DNA from: Sisyra terminalis
Lineage: Eukaryota > Arthropoda > Insecta > Neuroptera > Sisyridae
NCBI GenBank assembly: GCA_958496175.1
Contig: OY292278.1
Location: forward strand, 44,268,001 to 44,332,000
Direction of reading: 5' to 3'
DNA: 64,000 bases
The translations under genes were made by a program, and so were the position numbers. Below are positions 1-11,527 of this stretch, piece by piece. The notes below the pieces were generated by a model that was not told the DNA's origin, ran no database searches, and saw only the letters and a program-made list of their open reading frames with translations. How positions within the stretch are numbered: the stretch's first letter is position 1; each line of letters starts with the position of its first letter.

Positions 1-169
1 TTTCGTCTTGATAAACAACCAACTAAAAAAGAGATCCAAACTTTAAATTTTTTGACTAATTAACCAAAACGATTCATTAAATCTTTCAACTATCATCTTA
101 AAAATTTTCTAAAGCTTTTCAAAATTTATATTCAGAAGACAAGATAAACACCAAAGGTAACAAGAAATA

Positions 170-458
170 GATGATAAAAATCAGATCTCAGCTTTTATAT
201 TTTTTTAAATAAGAAGAAAATTCAGGTTATTTAAGATCTTTTTGTTTTTTTTTATTTATTTTTTATTTAATATTTTATTATTTCAAAAAGCAACGTTTCG
301 TTACTAATCGTAACTTCCTCAGGCTTCTTGATTTACAAAATTAAATATTTTTAATTTAAATTCAATAAATAAATAATTTTGAAATAATAAAATATTAAAT
401 AAAAAATAAAATACAAAAAGATCTTAAATAACCTGAATTTTCTTCTTATTTAAAAAAA
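170..458 (-). mobile_element. Short palindromic hammerhead element with 13-bp target duplication
   Basis: The unit is bounded by the identical 13-mer GTAACAAGAAATA at 157-169 and 459-471, which I read as a target-site duplication. On the minus strand it contains a partial inverted tail (about 345-458), then a hammerhead-like motif (283-331), then a longer tail (170-282). The two tails are near-perfect inverted repeats, covering the AT-rich stretch and the TCAGGTTATTTAAGATC segment. There is no ORF. The motif and layout resemble the terminal repeats of Penelope-like elements, and also short non-autonomous hammerhead retroelements of the retrozyme kind. Assignment to either is inference. A diverged sister copy lies at 47882-48188. 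Confidence 0.7.
283..331 (-). ncRNA. Hammerhead ribozyme-like motif HHR-1
   Basis: Read on the minus strand, the motif has all the conserved core boxes: CTGAGGA (fits CUGANGA), an AGTTAC...GTAAC stem II with a GATTA loop, and GAAAC followed by a short self-complementary stem III (ACGT). The residue at the cleavage position is U, which is allowed. The outer strands TCAAGAAGC and GCTTTTTGA can form a nine-pair stem I with one G-U pair. Stem III is too short to be stable alone, as is known for the dimeric hammerheads of Penelope-like elements. This is the most complete candidate of the window. Activity is not shown. Confidence 0.7.
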
Positions 459-471
459 GTAACAAGAAATA

Positions 472-1185
472 TTATTTTATGTAGTTGAAAATGGAACTAC
501 CGATGGTAATCTTGGTTTTTTTGTAGCCAACCATGCTAAATCTTCTCCACCTATCCCCAATTCTTCTAAAGATCTCATCAATTAGTCGCCTTTATCATAG
601 TGAACGCTTTTTTGAAGTTGATGCAACAAAAAATTGTTTTATTGACTAAATTTAATTATAGAATTTACAACAAATCTAAAGCTTTACTTATAGGATATAA
701 ACAAGCGAAAATTCCGAATATGCATCAAAGTTATTTAGCATATTGCATAACATTTTCTAACGAAATTTCTTACCTAGAAAACGTTTTTCGCAATGCTCAT
801 GAAAATTATTACAATACAAAGCATAAAACTAACAGCTGAGTTTTGGTGTTGAATGCAATATGTTTCATATCTTTACGAGCATCTGAATTGTTAAAATATA
901 TTATTCCTGTTTCATTTTATATTCACAAGTTTCGTATTTGATTAAAAATATATCTTCAAGCTTGAACTTGTAAATCATTGTTCTGAGAAAGAGATATATG
1001 GTTCATACTTTAAGACATTATGTGAGAAGATGAAAATTTGTAAAGGATACAAGTAAAGAAGGAAAAACTTTCCTAAAGTGGAATAAAACCTAATCAAAGA
1101 TATGAAATTTTCCCCAAAAGGAAAGGCTCACTTTTTGTTGTGCAATTGATAGTTAAAATTGGTAATTATGGACAAAAATAGTTTA
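472..1185. other. Unassigned AT-rich DNA
   Basis: No recognisable domain, RNA or repeat terminus is seen here. An 80-codon open frame at 600-839 has no similarity I recognise and no gene-like context. Confidence 0.5.
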
Positions 1186-2615
1186 GGGTCAGTCCAATTC
1201 AATCGGTCCAGCACTGGTCGCTTGAATATTTTTTTTAATTCTGATTTTTTTTTCGGTCACCCCAACATGTTGGTAGTTCAATTTCATCCTTATTTTAATT
1301 TTATTGCTTTTAGTTTTCCAGTAGTGGCCATATTAGTTTTACTAGGCGCAGACATTTTCGCACTTTTAAGGGTTTGCAAAAACTTGATTATCTCAAGCCC
1401 TATTTGTCCTATCAAAATGAATCTAAGAACAGTGTGTTCATGAAAATATAAGCTATAAGGTAATAATAAGACGTTTTCCCCTAACTGTAATTCTAAAAGG
1501 TGAAATTTCAGCCTAAATTTTTAGCTCTCAATTGTAAAAACTTCAATTTTCACGGAAAGATTGTGAAGGAAGGGAAAGAGTCTACACGTTAAAACTTTTT
1601 TTTACAAACAATTAGGTACTAGTTGTATTCAAAAACAAAATTTGAAGTCTGAAACTTTAAGCCTTTCTAAAATAAAAAATAACAAAATTTGGAAATTTTC
1701 AAAATTTGCAATTTTCTGAGCTCAATATCTCTGGTGGGGGACCGGATAAAAATCTGAAATATCACTTTATTATAATACTGTATGATAGTATTATGCACCT
1801 AAAACTTGGAGTTTGAGATTTGACTAGGAGCAGAGGTATTGAAAGCATAAAACCATTTATATATTGTATTTAACCATTTATTAATGGTTGTATGCATGAA
1901 TATGCATTTTTATAAACTGAAGTATGCATTATTTTAACATTTTGTGCTTGCAATACCTCTGCTCCTAGTCAAATCTCAAACTCCAAATTTTAGGTACATA
2001 ATACTATCATACAGTACTATAATGAGGTGATATTTCAGATTTTTATCTGGTCCCCCACCAGAGATATTTAGCTCAGAAAATTTCAAATTTTGAGAATTTC
2101 CAAATTTTGTTATTTTTTATTTTAAAAATGCTTAAAGTCTCAGACTTCAAATTTTGTTTTTGAATACAACTTGTACCTAATTATTTGTAAAAAAAGTTAA
2201 CGTGTAGACTCTTTCCCTTCCTTCACAATCTTTCCGTGAAAATTGAATATTTTACAAATGAGAACTAAAAAATTAGGCTAAAATTTCACCCCTTAGAATT
2301 ACATTTAGGTGAAAACATCTTATTACAACCTTATAGCTTATATTTCCATGAACACACTGCTTTTAGTTTCATTTTGATAGGACAAATAGGGCCTAAGATA
2401 ATCAAGTTTCCGCAAACCCTTAAAAGTGCGAAAATGTCTGCGCCTAGTAAAACTAATATGGCCACCACCGGAAAAATAAAAACAATAAAATTAAAATAAT
2501 GATGAATTTGAACTACCAACATGTTGGGGTGATAGCACACAAAAAAATATTTTTTTTTCAAAATGGTCGAGCAACCATTTCATTTATTTTTGGACCACTT
2601 TATTTGGACTGACCC
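1186..2615. mobile_element. Foldback element with about 670-bp inverted arms
   Basis: Two arms, about 1186-1850 and 1941-2615, are reverse complements of each other with high identity and small indels. They flank a roughly 90-bp centre that contains a further short palindrome (AACCATTTATTAATGGTT). The outermost shared sequence is GGGTCAGTCCAA. The flanking 9-mers AATAGTTTA and ATTAGGTAA agree at 6 of 9 positions, so a decayed 9-bp duplication (as made by MULE-type transposases) is possible but weak. Both arms hold a matching open frame of about 60-80 codons. It is open only because the arms are copies, and the differences between them are mostly non-synonymous. No transposase is present, so the element is non-autonomous. 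Confidence 0.75.
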
Positions 2616-3896
2616 ATTAGGTAAATGAGCAATGAAAAATCTAAATACCGAAATTGTTAAGCAATTTCAAAGAAATTTTCTTTTAAGTACATGTTTTTTC
2701 TTCTACAGAACTTTAAATAGATTTTTAAGGATCTTAAATTGATTGAAATCCCAAAGTTCTAATACATGAAATCATCTATTGATTGCTCTTGGTCTTATCC
2801 TGTTTTTCTTCCCTCATCTACCACAAAAAATCTCTTTGGCATTTCAATAAACATTTTTTGAATACTTCAAGAAGACAAAATTAAAGTTTTACGCTTTTAT
2901 TGTCGCAATTTCATATTGTTTTTTTCCCCTCCTCCAAACATTGGACACATTTACTGAACCGTAAATCTACAAACAAATAGCCTACCATTTCATTATTTCA
3001 GTGGAAAATATCAAAATACATAAGACGAAGAAACGGCGAATGGTACCTCCTTGGCCTGTCAGTCGTAAATTGTGAACGGTTCTGGATGTTGAAAACAATT
3101 AAAACGAATTTATGCCTTTTCCGTATTTAGTTTTTCTTTTTTTCCACCCCCCAAAACAAGAAACAAGAACATCCCCATTTCCACAACATTCGTTTTTTTT
3201 TTCTTTCGTTTCACTCCAACTTGCCAACCCCAAAATCAATCGACAAATTTGGTATTCACGAATCGTTGGAAAAATTGGAAAAACTACGAAAACTTTTATC
3301 TCTCTTTCAATTGACAGTCGAATGGAAAATAATATTTTTGGCATTCGACCAGAATGGTGCACCGTTTTGAGGAAAATATTTCCTACAGAGGAAATTTTTT
3401 TAAAAATGTTGCACAACACAAAACGATTATCATTAAATCCGCATTCATTCTTTTCGGGTTTGAAACGTCAGATATGTTTTAATAAAATAAATGTGCAATG
3501 TGCATCTCAATCCAATCGGTTTTCAGTGGGATAAATGGAACGAAATTCGGCGGTTGATGAATTTGTGATGAATATCAAATTTTATAGTGCTCCACATACA
3601 AATACCAATTCAACTCTATAAGCTTGTTTTATTTTCCGAACGTTTTATGTCCACCAAATTCACAACTATTTATTGTCAGATAACTGTCCGATAAAATGTT
3701 ATTTAATAAGCCAATTTTCAGCTGAAAATATTCTTTTGGAAATTTATGGTTCTCGAAAAGCTATTTCAATACTTAATGAATTTGATAGATGGGTTTTACT
3801 TCAAAAAGAATGCTCTCTAAAAATTGGAATAGAGCAAAAAGTCTTTTAAATTAAATGAAACGATTGTTGGTGATCATTATATAAGAATTCTTATTG
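2616..3896. other. Unassigned AT-rich DNA
   Basis: Overlapping open frames occur on both strands at about 3099-3534 (106 and 140 codons) where the base composition is slightly less AT-rich. Neither matches a family I know, and both are rich in F, K, S and N as expected of chance translation. I see no other structure. Confidence 0.45.
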
Positions 3897-4222
3897 TGTA
3901 TACAATATAAAGAATATATTGTGGTCCAATTTACGTCGTATAATTTAATATAATAATATATAAAAATCATACCATAAACATAAATTTGAACAGAAGTTCA
4001 AACAAAAAAAAACACAAACCAGTTACGGAGTGATTCAAACTATTTGATGACCACTGAAGAAGATTGCTTGGCAATCGAAATACGTATCTGGGCAATACGT
4101 CTCAAATATTTTTGTTTGAACTTCTGTTCAAATTTATGTTTATGGTATGACTTTTAATTATTATTAAATTAAATTATACTACATAAATTGGACCGCAATA
4201 TATTCTATATATTATATACACA
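3897..4222 (+). mobile_element. Palindromic hammerhead element, second family
   Basis: The left arm (3897-4016) and right arm (about 4104-4222) are inverted copies. The shared core includes GAACTTCTGTTCAAATTTAT and the outer segment ATATATTGTGGTCCAATTTA. The hammerhead-like motif at 4049-4093 sits between them, in the orientation of the right arm. The layout matches the element at 170-458: one complete copy headed by a ribozyme-like motif, and one inverted copy that begins a short distance downstream of the predicted cleavage point. I could not see a clear target duplication. Confidence 0.65.
4049..4093 (+). ncRNA. Hammerhead ribozyme-like motif HHR-2
   Basis: The core reads CTGAAGA (4054-4060), then a perfect six-pair stem II GATTGC/GCAATC closed by a TTG loop (4062-4076), then GAAA (4077-4080). 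Stem III is the perfect 8-nt palindrome ATACGTAT (4080-4087), followed by C at the cleavage position (4088). Stem I can pair CCA (4051-4053) with TGG (4089-4091), with one further pair beyond a mismatch. A palindromic stem III is what a dimeric hammerhead needs. Stem I is short, which is the weak point. Confidence 0.65.
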
Positions 4223-7200
4223 GTTTAACTGTTCAAAGACAGCGAAAAAATCTTATTTTGAACAATTCTTATTTCTTAATTTAGATACCCAAAACTGGGA
4301 TCAAAAATCGTTGAAGTTTTCTCTGATAGCAAACTAGTTCTATCTTAAGAAATAAATGAACAAAAATCAAAATTTTAGAGGAAATGAGAAAAATTTTATC
4401 TTAGAAATCTCATGAAAAATTTTCAACAAAAATGTTGATTGTTGTGAATGCAGTTTAATCATCACTAGAATCGAATTTACAAACTTTAACCAACTAGACC
4501 TTATTCAAGGGGCTCCAAGATTTTAGAACCCCGAAATTATTCACCTCATTTGCTGATGAATCTCACAATTCCGATATAGAAATAAATGTAAGATAAAATT
4601 TCAAATTAGAACCCACGGTATTAATTTAGTTCAGCATTGTAGCTTAAGCAAAAAACCTTTTAAATTTGAGGATTTTTGGCCAAAATTAAACCTTAAAACA
4701 GCATGTGGAAGTTAGCAAGACTATAGTTCTTCTGGTGCCAAGGAAATTTGAAATTTTTTACAATCTGCTCCTATATTACAAGAGCAATCGGTAACAGTAT
4801 TGACGTTGGGGAAGGACACAAAGGGTAATGAAAAATAAACTATTAAAACATGAAGAAAAAAAATAAAATAGTTATTATATTGAAGTAGGACCATTAGATC
4901 GGACGTCAGCCAACGCTGAAAATGGCGAAATATTAATTGTTGCTTTTTATTCGCTATTCTTTTGTTGTTTCTTTTTTTTTCTCTTCCCTTTCTTTTTCCT
5001 CTTATCCCGTATTTTTATTAGGACAACACATTATTGAAGGCAGGGCCGAATTTAAAGGTCTAGCGACCTCGGGGCAACAAAGGAGTGGAGGCCCTCTGGC
5101 TCCAAATTATTTTCTACGTAAAATAGAAAAAAAATCCAAATAAATAATTTAATTTGAAATCAAGTATTGATTCTTTGGAATCTAATCGAAGGGAACAAAT
5201 ATAAATCGATGATGTCTGTTAATATTTGCTATAATCATGTTAGTACAAAGTACGGTAGGAAAAGGGTAAATGCGAAAAAAAATATCAAAAGAAAAGTTGT
5301 TTACTAGTTTCAATTGGAATTTTGTTCCGAAGTTCCTATTTGGTGTCCGATTGTATTCTTTTGGGGTAGCTATAACCCCGGTTGCCCTCCACTAAATCCG
5401 GTTCAAACTTGGGCTATACATTCCTGATTTATATTATAAATCTTGGATTTCAATCGTCTTCTTCTTTTTTCATTGAACTTTCCAGTTCCCCAGGAAGGTC
5501 CTCTTTTTCCAATAAGAAATTATTTTTTATTATTCATCTATAAGCGTATCAACTTTCTGAATTTTCAAGGTTTTTATTCATTGACAATGAATATATTTAT
5601 CAGTTATTTTCTAGAGACGTCATGGATTTTTGAATCCATTTTACCAGTAAGTTCAACGCCTGGTCCATTATATTGCCCTATTTAGCATTTTAATTGGTCC
5701 TAAACGTTTGGATTTCATGATAGATCATTAATATTTCATTAAATAAGTGATTAAATTGGTACGAAAGTATGATAAGTATGACTTAGTTCCAGACTAATAA
5801 GTCAAGCAAATATGGGTACATCGACGGAATAAATTTTTCAAATATCAGAAATTATAATCCTGATCAAATTCTTAAATATAAGAAGGAGAAAATTATGTAT
5901 AATTTTTTTCAAACTTGCAAACAACTAGTGTTTTGGTCATGGAAATGCTAAGATCACCAATATTGCTTTTAAATTCCTAAATAAATCATATTAAAAAAAA
6001 AAATTAAATTAGTATTTTAAAGAATCGGTCTTCTTATCCGAGTTAAAATGGAAAGTAATAGTACCTAATGGCTTTAAATTAAATTTATAAAAATCCAAAT
6101 TTATGATCGTCGATCGTTATAGTGCTATGCAAATCTCAGAGTTTCTAAAAATTTCAAATCGTAAACTAAATGGTAAATTTGGGTTCATTTAAGAACAACA
6201 AAAATTCAAGTGAAACTATTATATGAAGAAAAAAAAGGAATGGCTAAAAGTGCAATGAGTATATCCAAGATCTACGATCTAGAAAGATCGCTGAAATACT
6301 AAAAAAAAAAGATTAAATAACATTGAAATTAGTCGACTTTAGGTATTGACCTTTTTCATCTTTTAATATGAAGATGAAGTGGGGAAAATTAAAGCAGCCA
6401 ATAAAAAAACAACTAAAAAAAAAAAATTTAAAAAATTTTAGGAGATTAATAATCAAGGGTGGGGTTCCCAAAATTGATTGGGCTCCAAGCCATCTTAACG
6501 AAAAATTTATAATCTTGGAACCCACCTTTTGGTTTTTTTAGAAATCAAAGATCATAAATATTGGAAATTCTTATGAAAATATCAAATTTATCACTTCCTT
6601 GTTTTCCATGTATGCAATCGAATGGCTCCATAAAACCCACTAAATTTTGCTTGCCACCTGTTGATGGGTTGAGATCCATAGTTTGGGAAACACTGTTTCA
6701 GGAAAACGAAGAGGGGTGAAAAGGATGTTTTCCAACCCATCCGAAGTGCCTTCGGCACTTCGGCTTAGGAATCCCTAATAAATCCTGAAATCAAAGTCAA
6801 TGGAAAGCACTTCCGGACAAGTTGTTAATAATGGCGATTTTCAATAATGAGGGAAGAACCATAGAGAAAATTTTTAAAAATACCATTGAGAAGGAAAAGT
6901 ACATAAAGTTTCAACCATTAGGATGAAAATCCTTCAGTAACAATAACTAGTAATACGATTTCAATGCATAATTTTCGACCTAAGATTTACAGCAATCAAA
7001 TATGTTTCTCATACATAAGTATTAAATATTAACTCTGTTTTTTCTGGTGTATAAGTACAGGTGCTATGGACCTCTTTCGAATACATCAGAAGTAAAATAA
7101 ATAAATATAATAATTTTTGCTGGGCACAGTATTGGAAAAATTGTATCCCATTATTGTAAAGAACTTAATAAGATTGATAAATCACTTACTTTGAAAAATG

Positions 7201-7825
7201 ATTACTGGGTAGGAAGTCCTTGATTCCATAAATTCCCCTTGAATCCCAAGAAAAAGTATACCACTAACATCACAAATTGATTTCCACATTATTTTTGACA
7301 CTTCAAGTCGATTAAAAAATAATGATGAATAAAAATTAATCGGAAAATATGCAACGATAACCTCACTTTCGCCAATGATTTGCATATTTTTCGATAATTC
7401 AATAAAATTATATCAAAAATTTTTACACAAAAGTTTTAACTATCAACACACAAAGTTCACTTTAGTAGATTTAAAACTTTCAATATAGTTTTTCTATGAA
7501 AAAAATGTCCAAAAAAATAAAGTTTTTAAATTTTTTCGGAGAAATTTCTAGAATTAATTCACAAAAATAATGACTTGTTATTGCAAATTCCGCAAATGCA
7601 ATGAATCGTGTCGTTGACCTTCGATTTGTTTTTCTCAAAATGCTAATCCCTTGACAATGCCAATGCAAAGACAATGAATACTTAAAACACCAGAAATCAA
7701 TGTCAAATTTAAATATTATTTTAAATAAAAATTTATTTCATATAATTTATTTAAATTGATCATTTTTAATTGTTATATACTTATCTATCAATCAATATGA
7801 TAATCAATATTTTTGAAATTAAAAT
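4223..7825. other. Unassigned AT-rich DNA with a small GC-rich remnant
   Basis: No gene or RNA is recognised. A GC-rich patch at about 5038-5105 (GCAGGGCCGAATTTAAAGG and GGAGTGGAGGCCCTCTGG) looks like the end of a DNA transposon of the CAGGG type, but has no matching partner nearby. The remainder is low-complexity A/T sequence with short frames of no recognised content. Confidence 0.4.
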
Positions 7826-8810
7826 TTAAGGAAAATGCAAATTATTTTTTTTTAAATCCCTTTTTCGTATAATGATAGATCGATATTTTTAATAGGACGA
7901 GTTCTTACTCAAATCTTAGATTTCTTGCATTTTAGGTTCATAATATTCCAATTGTAATAAAATATAGCAGTGACGATATTTTTTTTTATTCTTATTTTAA
8001 TAAAAATTGAACACTAGTTGTTTTTTTTTCTTTTGGGATCAATTATTTTGATCTTGAAAGTAATCATCTTATAAATATAGAAAAACAAAAAAACTAATAA
8101 AAAAAATTATTTTTATGTTTCCTAAGACTTACAATTATGAAAATAATATATGTATTGCTCCTATATGTGGCCTATTTTTTATTGAAGTTTTGTGAAAAAA
8201 AAATTGGTGCAACATTTCGAAAAAAAATATAACCGAGGTATTACTATTAGGCGTAAATCACATTTCATTTTTTTTCAAGGTGTTGCACCAACTATTTTTT
8301 CACGCAATTTTTATGAGTTATAGTGCTTATGTAGAAGCATGAAATATATTTTTTTCGTGATTGTCATTTTCAGAGAACACATAAAAAAATATTATTTGCT
8401 TTTTTCGATGTTCTTTGTATAATTTTTTTTTTTAAAAATTTCAAAAAAATATATGATATACTCTGTAAAATAATCTAAAGCTTCGTGTTGGTTTCACTTC
8501 TCTAGCTTAATTAGTTTTTGGGATATATAACTTTGAAAAATAGCCATGCGGGGGGACATGTTTGCCCATATCTCAAGGTCAAACAGGAATTTGGTCGCGA
8601 AAAGTATACAAAATGTATTTGTATATCAAGCCGATATTTTAACATAGTTTCGACATAGATTCCTATTTGGGGGCCAACTCGCCATGTGGATCCTGCTAGA
8701 CCCTTTAAGGAAAAAGCAAATTATTATTTTTTTAAATCACTTTTCTATATAGCGAAAAATCAGTATTTTTAATAGGACGAATTCTGATTCAAATCTTAGA
8801 CTTCTTCAAT
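7826..8810. repeat. Diverged direct repeats flanking 770 bp
   Basis: A roughly 105-bp segment at 7826-7931 recurs in the same orientation at 8703-8810. Both copies share TTTTTAATAGGACGA and a following CAAATCTTAGA-TTCTT block, with perhaps 80% identity by eye. The sequence between them shows no ORF, and I see no LTR-type TG...CA ends. The repeats could be a segmental duplication or two copies of a short element. Confidence 0.5.
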
Positions 8811-10214
8811 GCAAAAATTTGGTATAAAAGACCATAATTATTAATAGAATTCCATAAGGGATCATATTGGGGTTCATGTTCTTTTTAAGACCCTCAAATC
8901 GTACAACATTGCATTTTCTACAATATTTTTTAATTTAATTCGCGAATAAATCGGTCTATAATGAAGATTTAGCCACAATAGCGAAAATAAAACCATATTA
9001 GAATTGAATTAAATTGAATGTTTTTTCCTTAAACAAAGTATTTTCCTTTTAATTATTATAGCCAAGTTTCAAACCCAATTGTAATTGTTGTTAACTTAAA
9101 TCAAACACCAACCACATGATTAATTAATTCGAAATTTCCCACATAAAAAAAAACATCTTCATTCCATCATAATCTCTTAAACAAAAGCCAAATACATAAT
9201 TGAGAAATTTCAAAATTCAACTCTCAATCCCTCGTTAGCATAAATTGACAATTTAATTTTCACCAGCGGTGATAACTTTGTTCAGAATTGTTGTCAATCA
9301 TTTGCTCGATTCACGTGAATAATATGCGTTGATATAATAATGGGAATATTATCAACTTCTCGAAAATACAATCAACCAAGTGAGAGCCCTTTGAAACTCT
9401 TACATTGATAATAATTAAATCAACCCTTAATGGAAACGACAAAAGCTTGATAACTTCTGTATGGTTTATTCGTCAGAGTTTTCATAACTTTTATATTGAA
9501 CTACCCCTACAATTGTGGGGTTTTAGACCATTCGAAGATAAATAAATGTTTTATGGGGTTTAAAGAAAATAAAGGCATTGTACATGCAATCGTACAATTT
9601 AACACTTTCGTTTTCAATCCAGTCCATTTCAACTTAATTTTTGAGACAATCGCATGGTATTCGTTTTATTGTCTATTTTTTTAAATAAAATTTAAACCAT
9701 AACGATTCGTTTTTCGGTGAAAAAATTTGTTTTACACGAATCAAATGTCGTAAATGTAACATTTTTCGTTTAGCTCTACAGGTGTGATTGTTATCTTTAT
9801 GCATGCATAATGGGTTTTTTAAGGGTTCAGACACGGTATATGCTAATGCCAAACATAAATTTTTATTAAAATAAACTTTTATCATTCGATCAATGTGGTT
9901 GTAGAATGGCATTTTTCATCATAAAATCGCCGTAATACGACAACGCCATATAACCAAATAGTGAATATCTGATTTATTGGTGCCAAAGTACACCCGCTTT
10001 TATTGAATAACTTTGAAAAACTACACTTTTTAATGATTCGATTGAAAATAAAATTTTCAATTTTCGCACGAAAAATTACAACAAAACGTGGCTGTTAAAT
10101 TTTTGGTCATTAAATAAAATTTTTACTTTGAAATCATAAATATTATTCATAATATATACTAAAATAGTAAAACTTTTTATATGAATTACTTAGTTCCCAA
10201 GCTAAAGTAAATAA
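8811..10214. other. Unassigned AT-rich DNA
   Basis: No recognisable gene, RNA or repeat boundary is seen. Short frames at 9496-9684 and 9673-9912 lie on opposite strands and show no known motif. Confidence 0.45.
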
Positions 10215-11527
10215 CCAATTTTGAAACCTTATGGAAGACTCGGGTACTTCATGGTAGACTTTCATGGTAAACTAAGAGGAAGACTACTACTAAGATGCAT
10301 AGGAACTGGATTCAAGCGAAAGGACCAAAAACCAAAAGGATTTGACAATAATAGAAGTGGTTTTTATCCAGGAGTAAAGTTCAGGTGGTCGGAAGTAATA
10401 GTAATAGTAGCAACCAAATTTCCAAACCAAAGATTAGTATGTTTAAAGCGTGTAATTCATTCTCGATTGGCTAAAATTAGTTAAAACATATGAAAAATCA
10501 ATCTTTGAATGTTCATTTTTGGAATTCCACCAAAAAATTCAAATTGTTTTACCCTAAAATAATTTTTGGCTGTTTTTCTCGGCTTGAAAGAAAGCAATAA
10601 ACTAATGAAAATAACTAATTTTGAGATCTTATGGAAGACTCTGGTACTCTAAGAGGAAGGCCACTACTAAAATGGATAGACGATTTTATAAATTTGCAGA
10701 TAGGAACTGAATTCAAGCTGCCAACAACCGAAAGGAATTAAGATCAATGGAAGAGGCTTTTATCCAGGAGTAAAGTTCAGGTTATTCATTCTCGATTGTC
10801 TAAAATTAGTCCAAGTATATGAAGTACCTACCAACCTTCGAATGATCATTTTCGGATTTTTTTTGAGTTCCACAGGAAAATTTAGCCTCTTTAGTCAAAG
10901 ATAACCATATATCTTAAAATGTTTTACCCTAAAAAAATTTCATGGCTATTTTTCTTGGCTTGAAGGAAAGCAATAAACTAATGTAAATAATTAATTTTGA
11001 GATCTTATGGAAGACTCGGGTATTTCATGGTAGACTAAGAGGAAGGCCACTACTAAGATGAATAGACGATTTTATAGGAGTTGCAGGTAGGAACTGGATT
11101 CCAGCAGCCCAAAACCTAAAGGATTTGAGATCAATGGAAAAGGCTTTTATCCAGGAGTAAAGTTCAGGTGGTCGGAAGTAATAGTAGTGACCAAACTTCC
11201 AAACCAACGATTAGTACCTATGTTTAAATCGTGTTATTCATTCTTGATTGGCTAAAATTAGTTAAAACATATGAAGTACCAATTTTCGAATGTTCATTTT
11301 GGGAAATTTTTTGAGTTCTGCAGGAAAATTTAGCCTCATTAGTGTAAGATAATCATACATCCTGGAATGTTTTACCCTAAAATTAATTTTTCTCGACTTA
11401 GAGAAAATCAATAAAACATCTGTCGATCCAAATGAGGAAAAGGCTAAGCTAGTAAAAAAAAAAATTAATTTTGTAATCTTCGCCTGTATATACCTTAATC
11501 ATCGGAAATAAAGTTTTATTATTATAC
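10215..11527 (+). mobile_element. Three tandem copies of an RTE-type non-LTR 3' end
   Basis: A segment starting at the shared TTATGGAAGACTC sequence occurs at about 10221, 10621 and 10997, giving spacings of 400 and 376 bp. Each copy covers the last codons of a non-LTR retrotransposon ORF2, its stop in CCAGGAGTAA, and the beginning of a 3' UTR. The third copy continues to a normal-looking 3' end, with AATAAAGTTTTATTATTATA at about 11506-11525. Tandem 3' ends suggest repeated template use or unequal exchange. The copies differ by small indels and substitutions, so the array is old. Confidence 0.65.
11035..11160 (+). pseudogene. RTE-type ORF2 C-terminal remnant, third copy
   Basis: Read in frame, the sequence gives LRGRPLLR, a stop, then IDDFIGVAGRNWIPAAQ and LKDLRSMEKAFIQE before the natural stop at 11158-11160. 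The pattern GRP..RW.DD...VAGRNW...AQ.R..WR..EEAF is the usual C-terminus of RTE/Jockey-group ORF2 proteins. Here the tryptophan expected after R is replaced by TGA. Only about 40 codons remain, and they lack any RT or endonuclease motif. The first two copies hold equally damaged versions. Confidence 0.65.

Noticed and set aside
1159..1443. Hydrophobic open frame (MLVVQFHPYFNF...), also on the minus strand at 2331-2561
   Set aside because: The two frames are the two arms of one foldback element; differences are mostly non-synonymous and there is no transposase motif.
3099..3534. Overlapping 106- and 140-codon frames on opposite strands
   Set aside because: No recognisable domain, biased composition and mutual overlap; most likely chance in a slightly less AT-rich patch.
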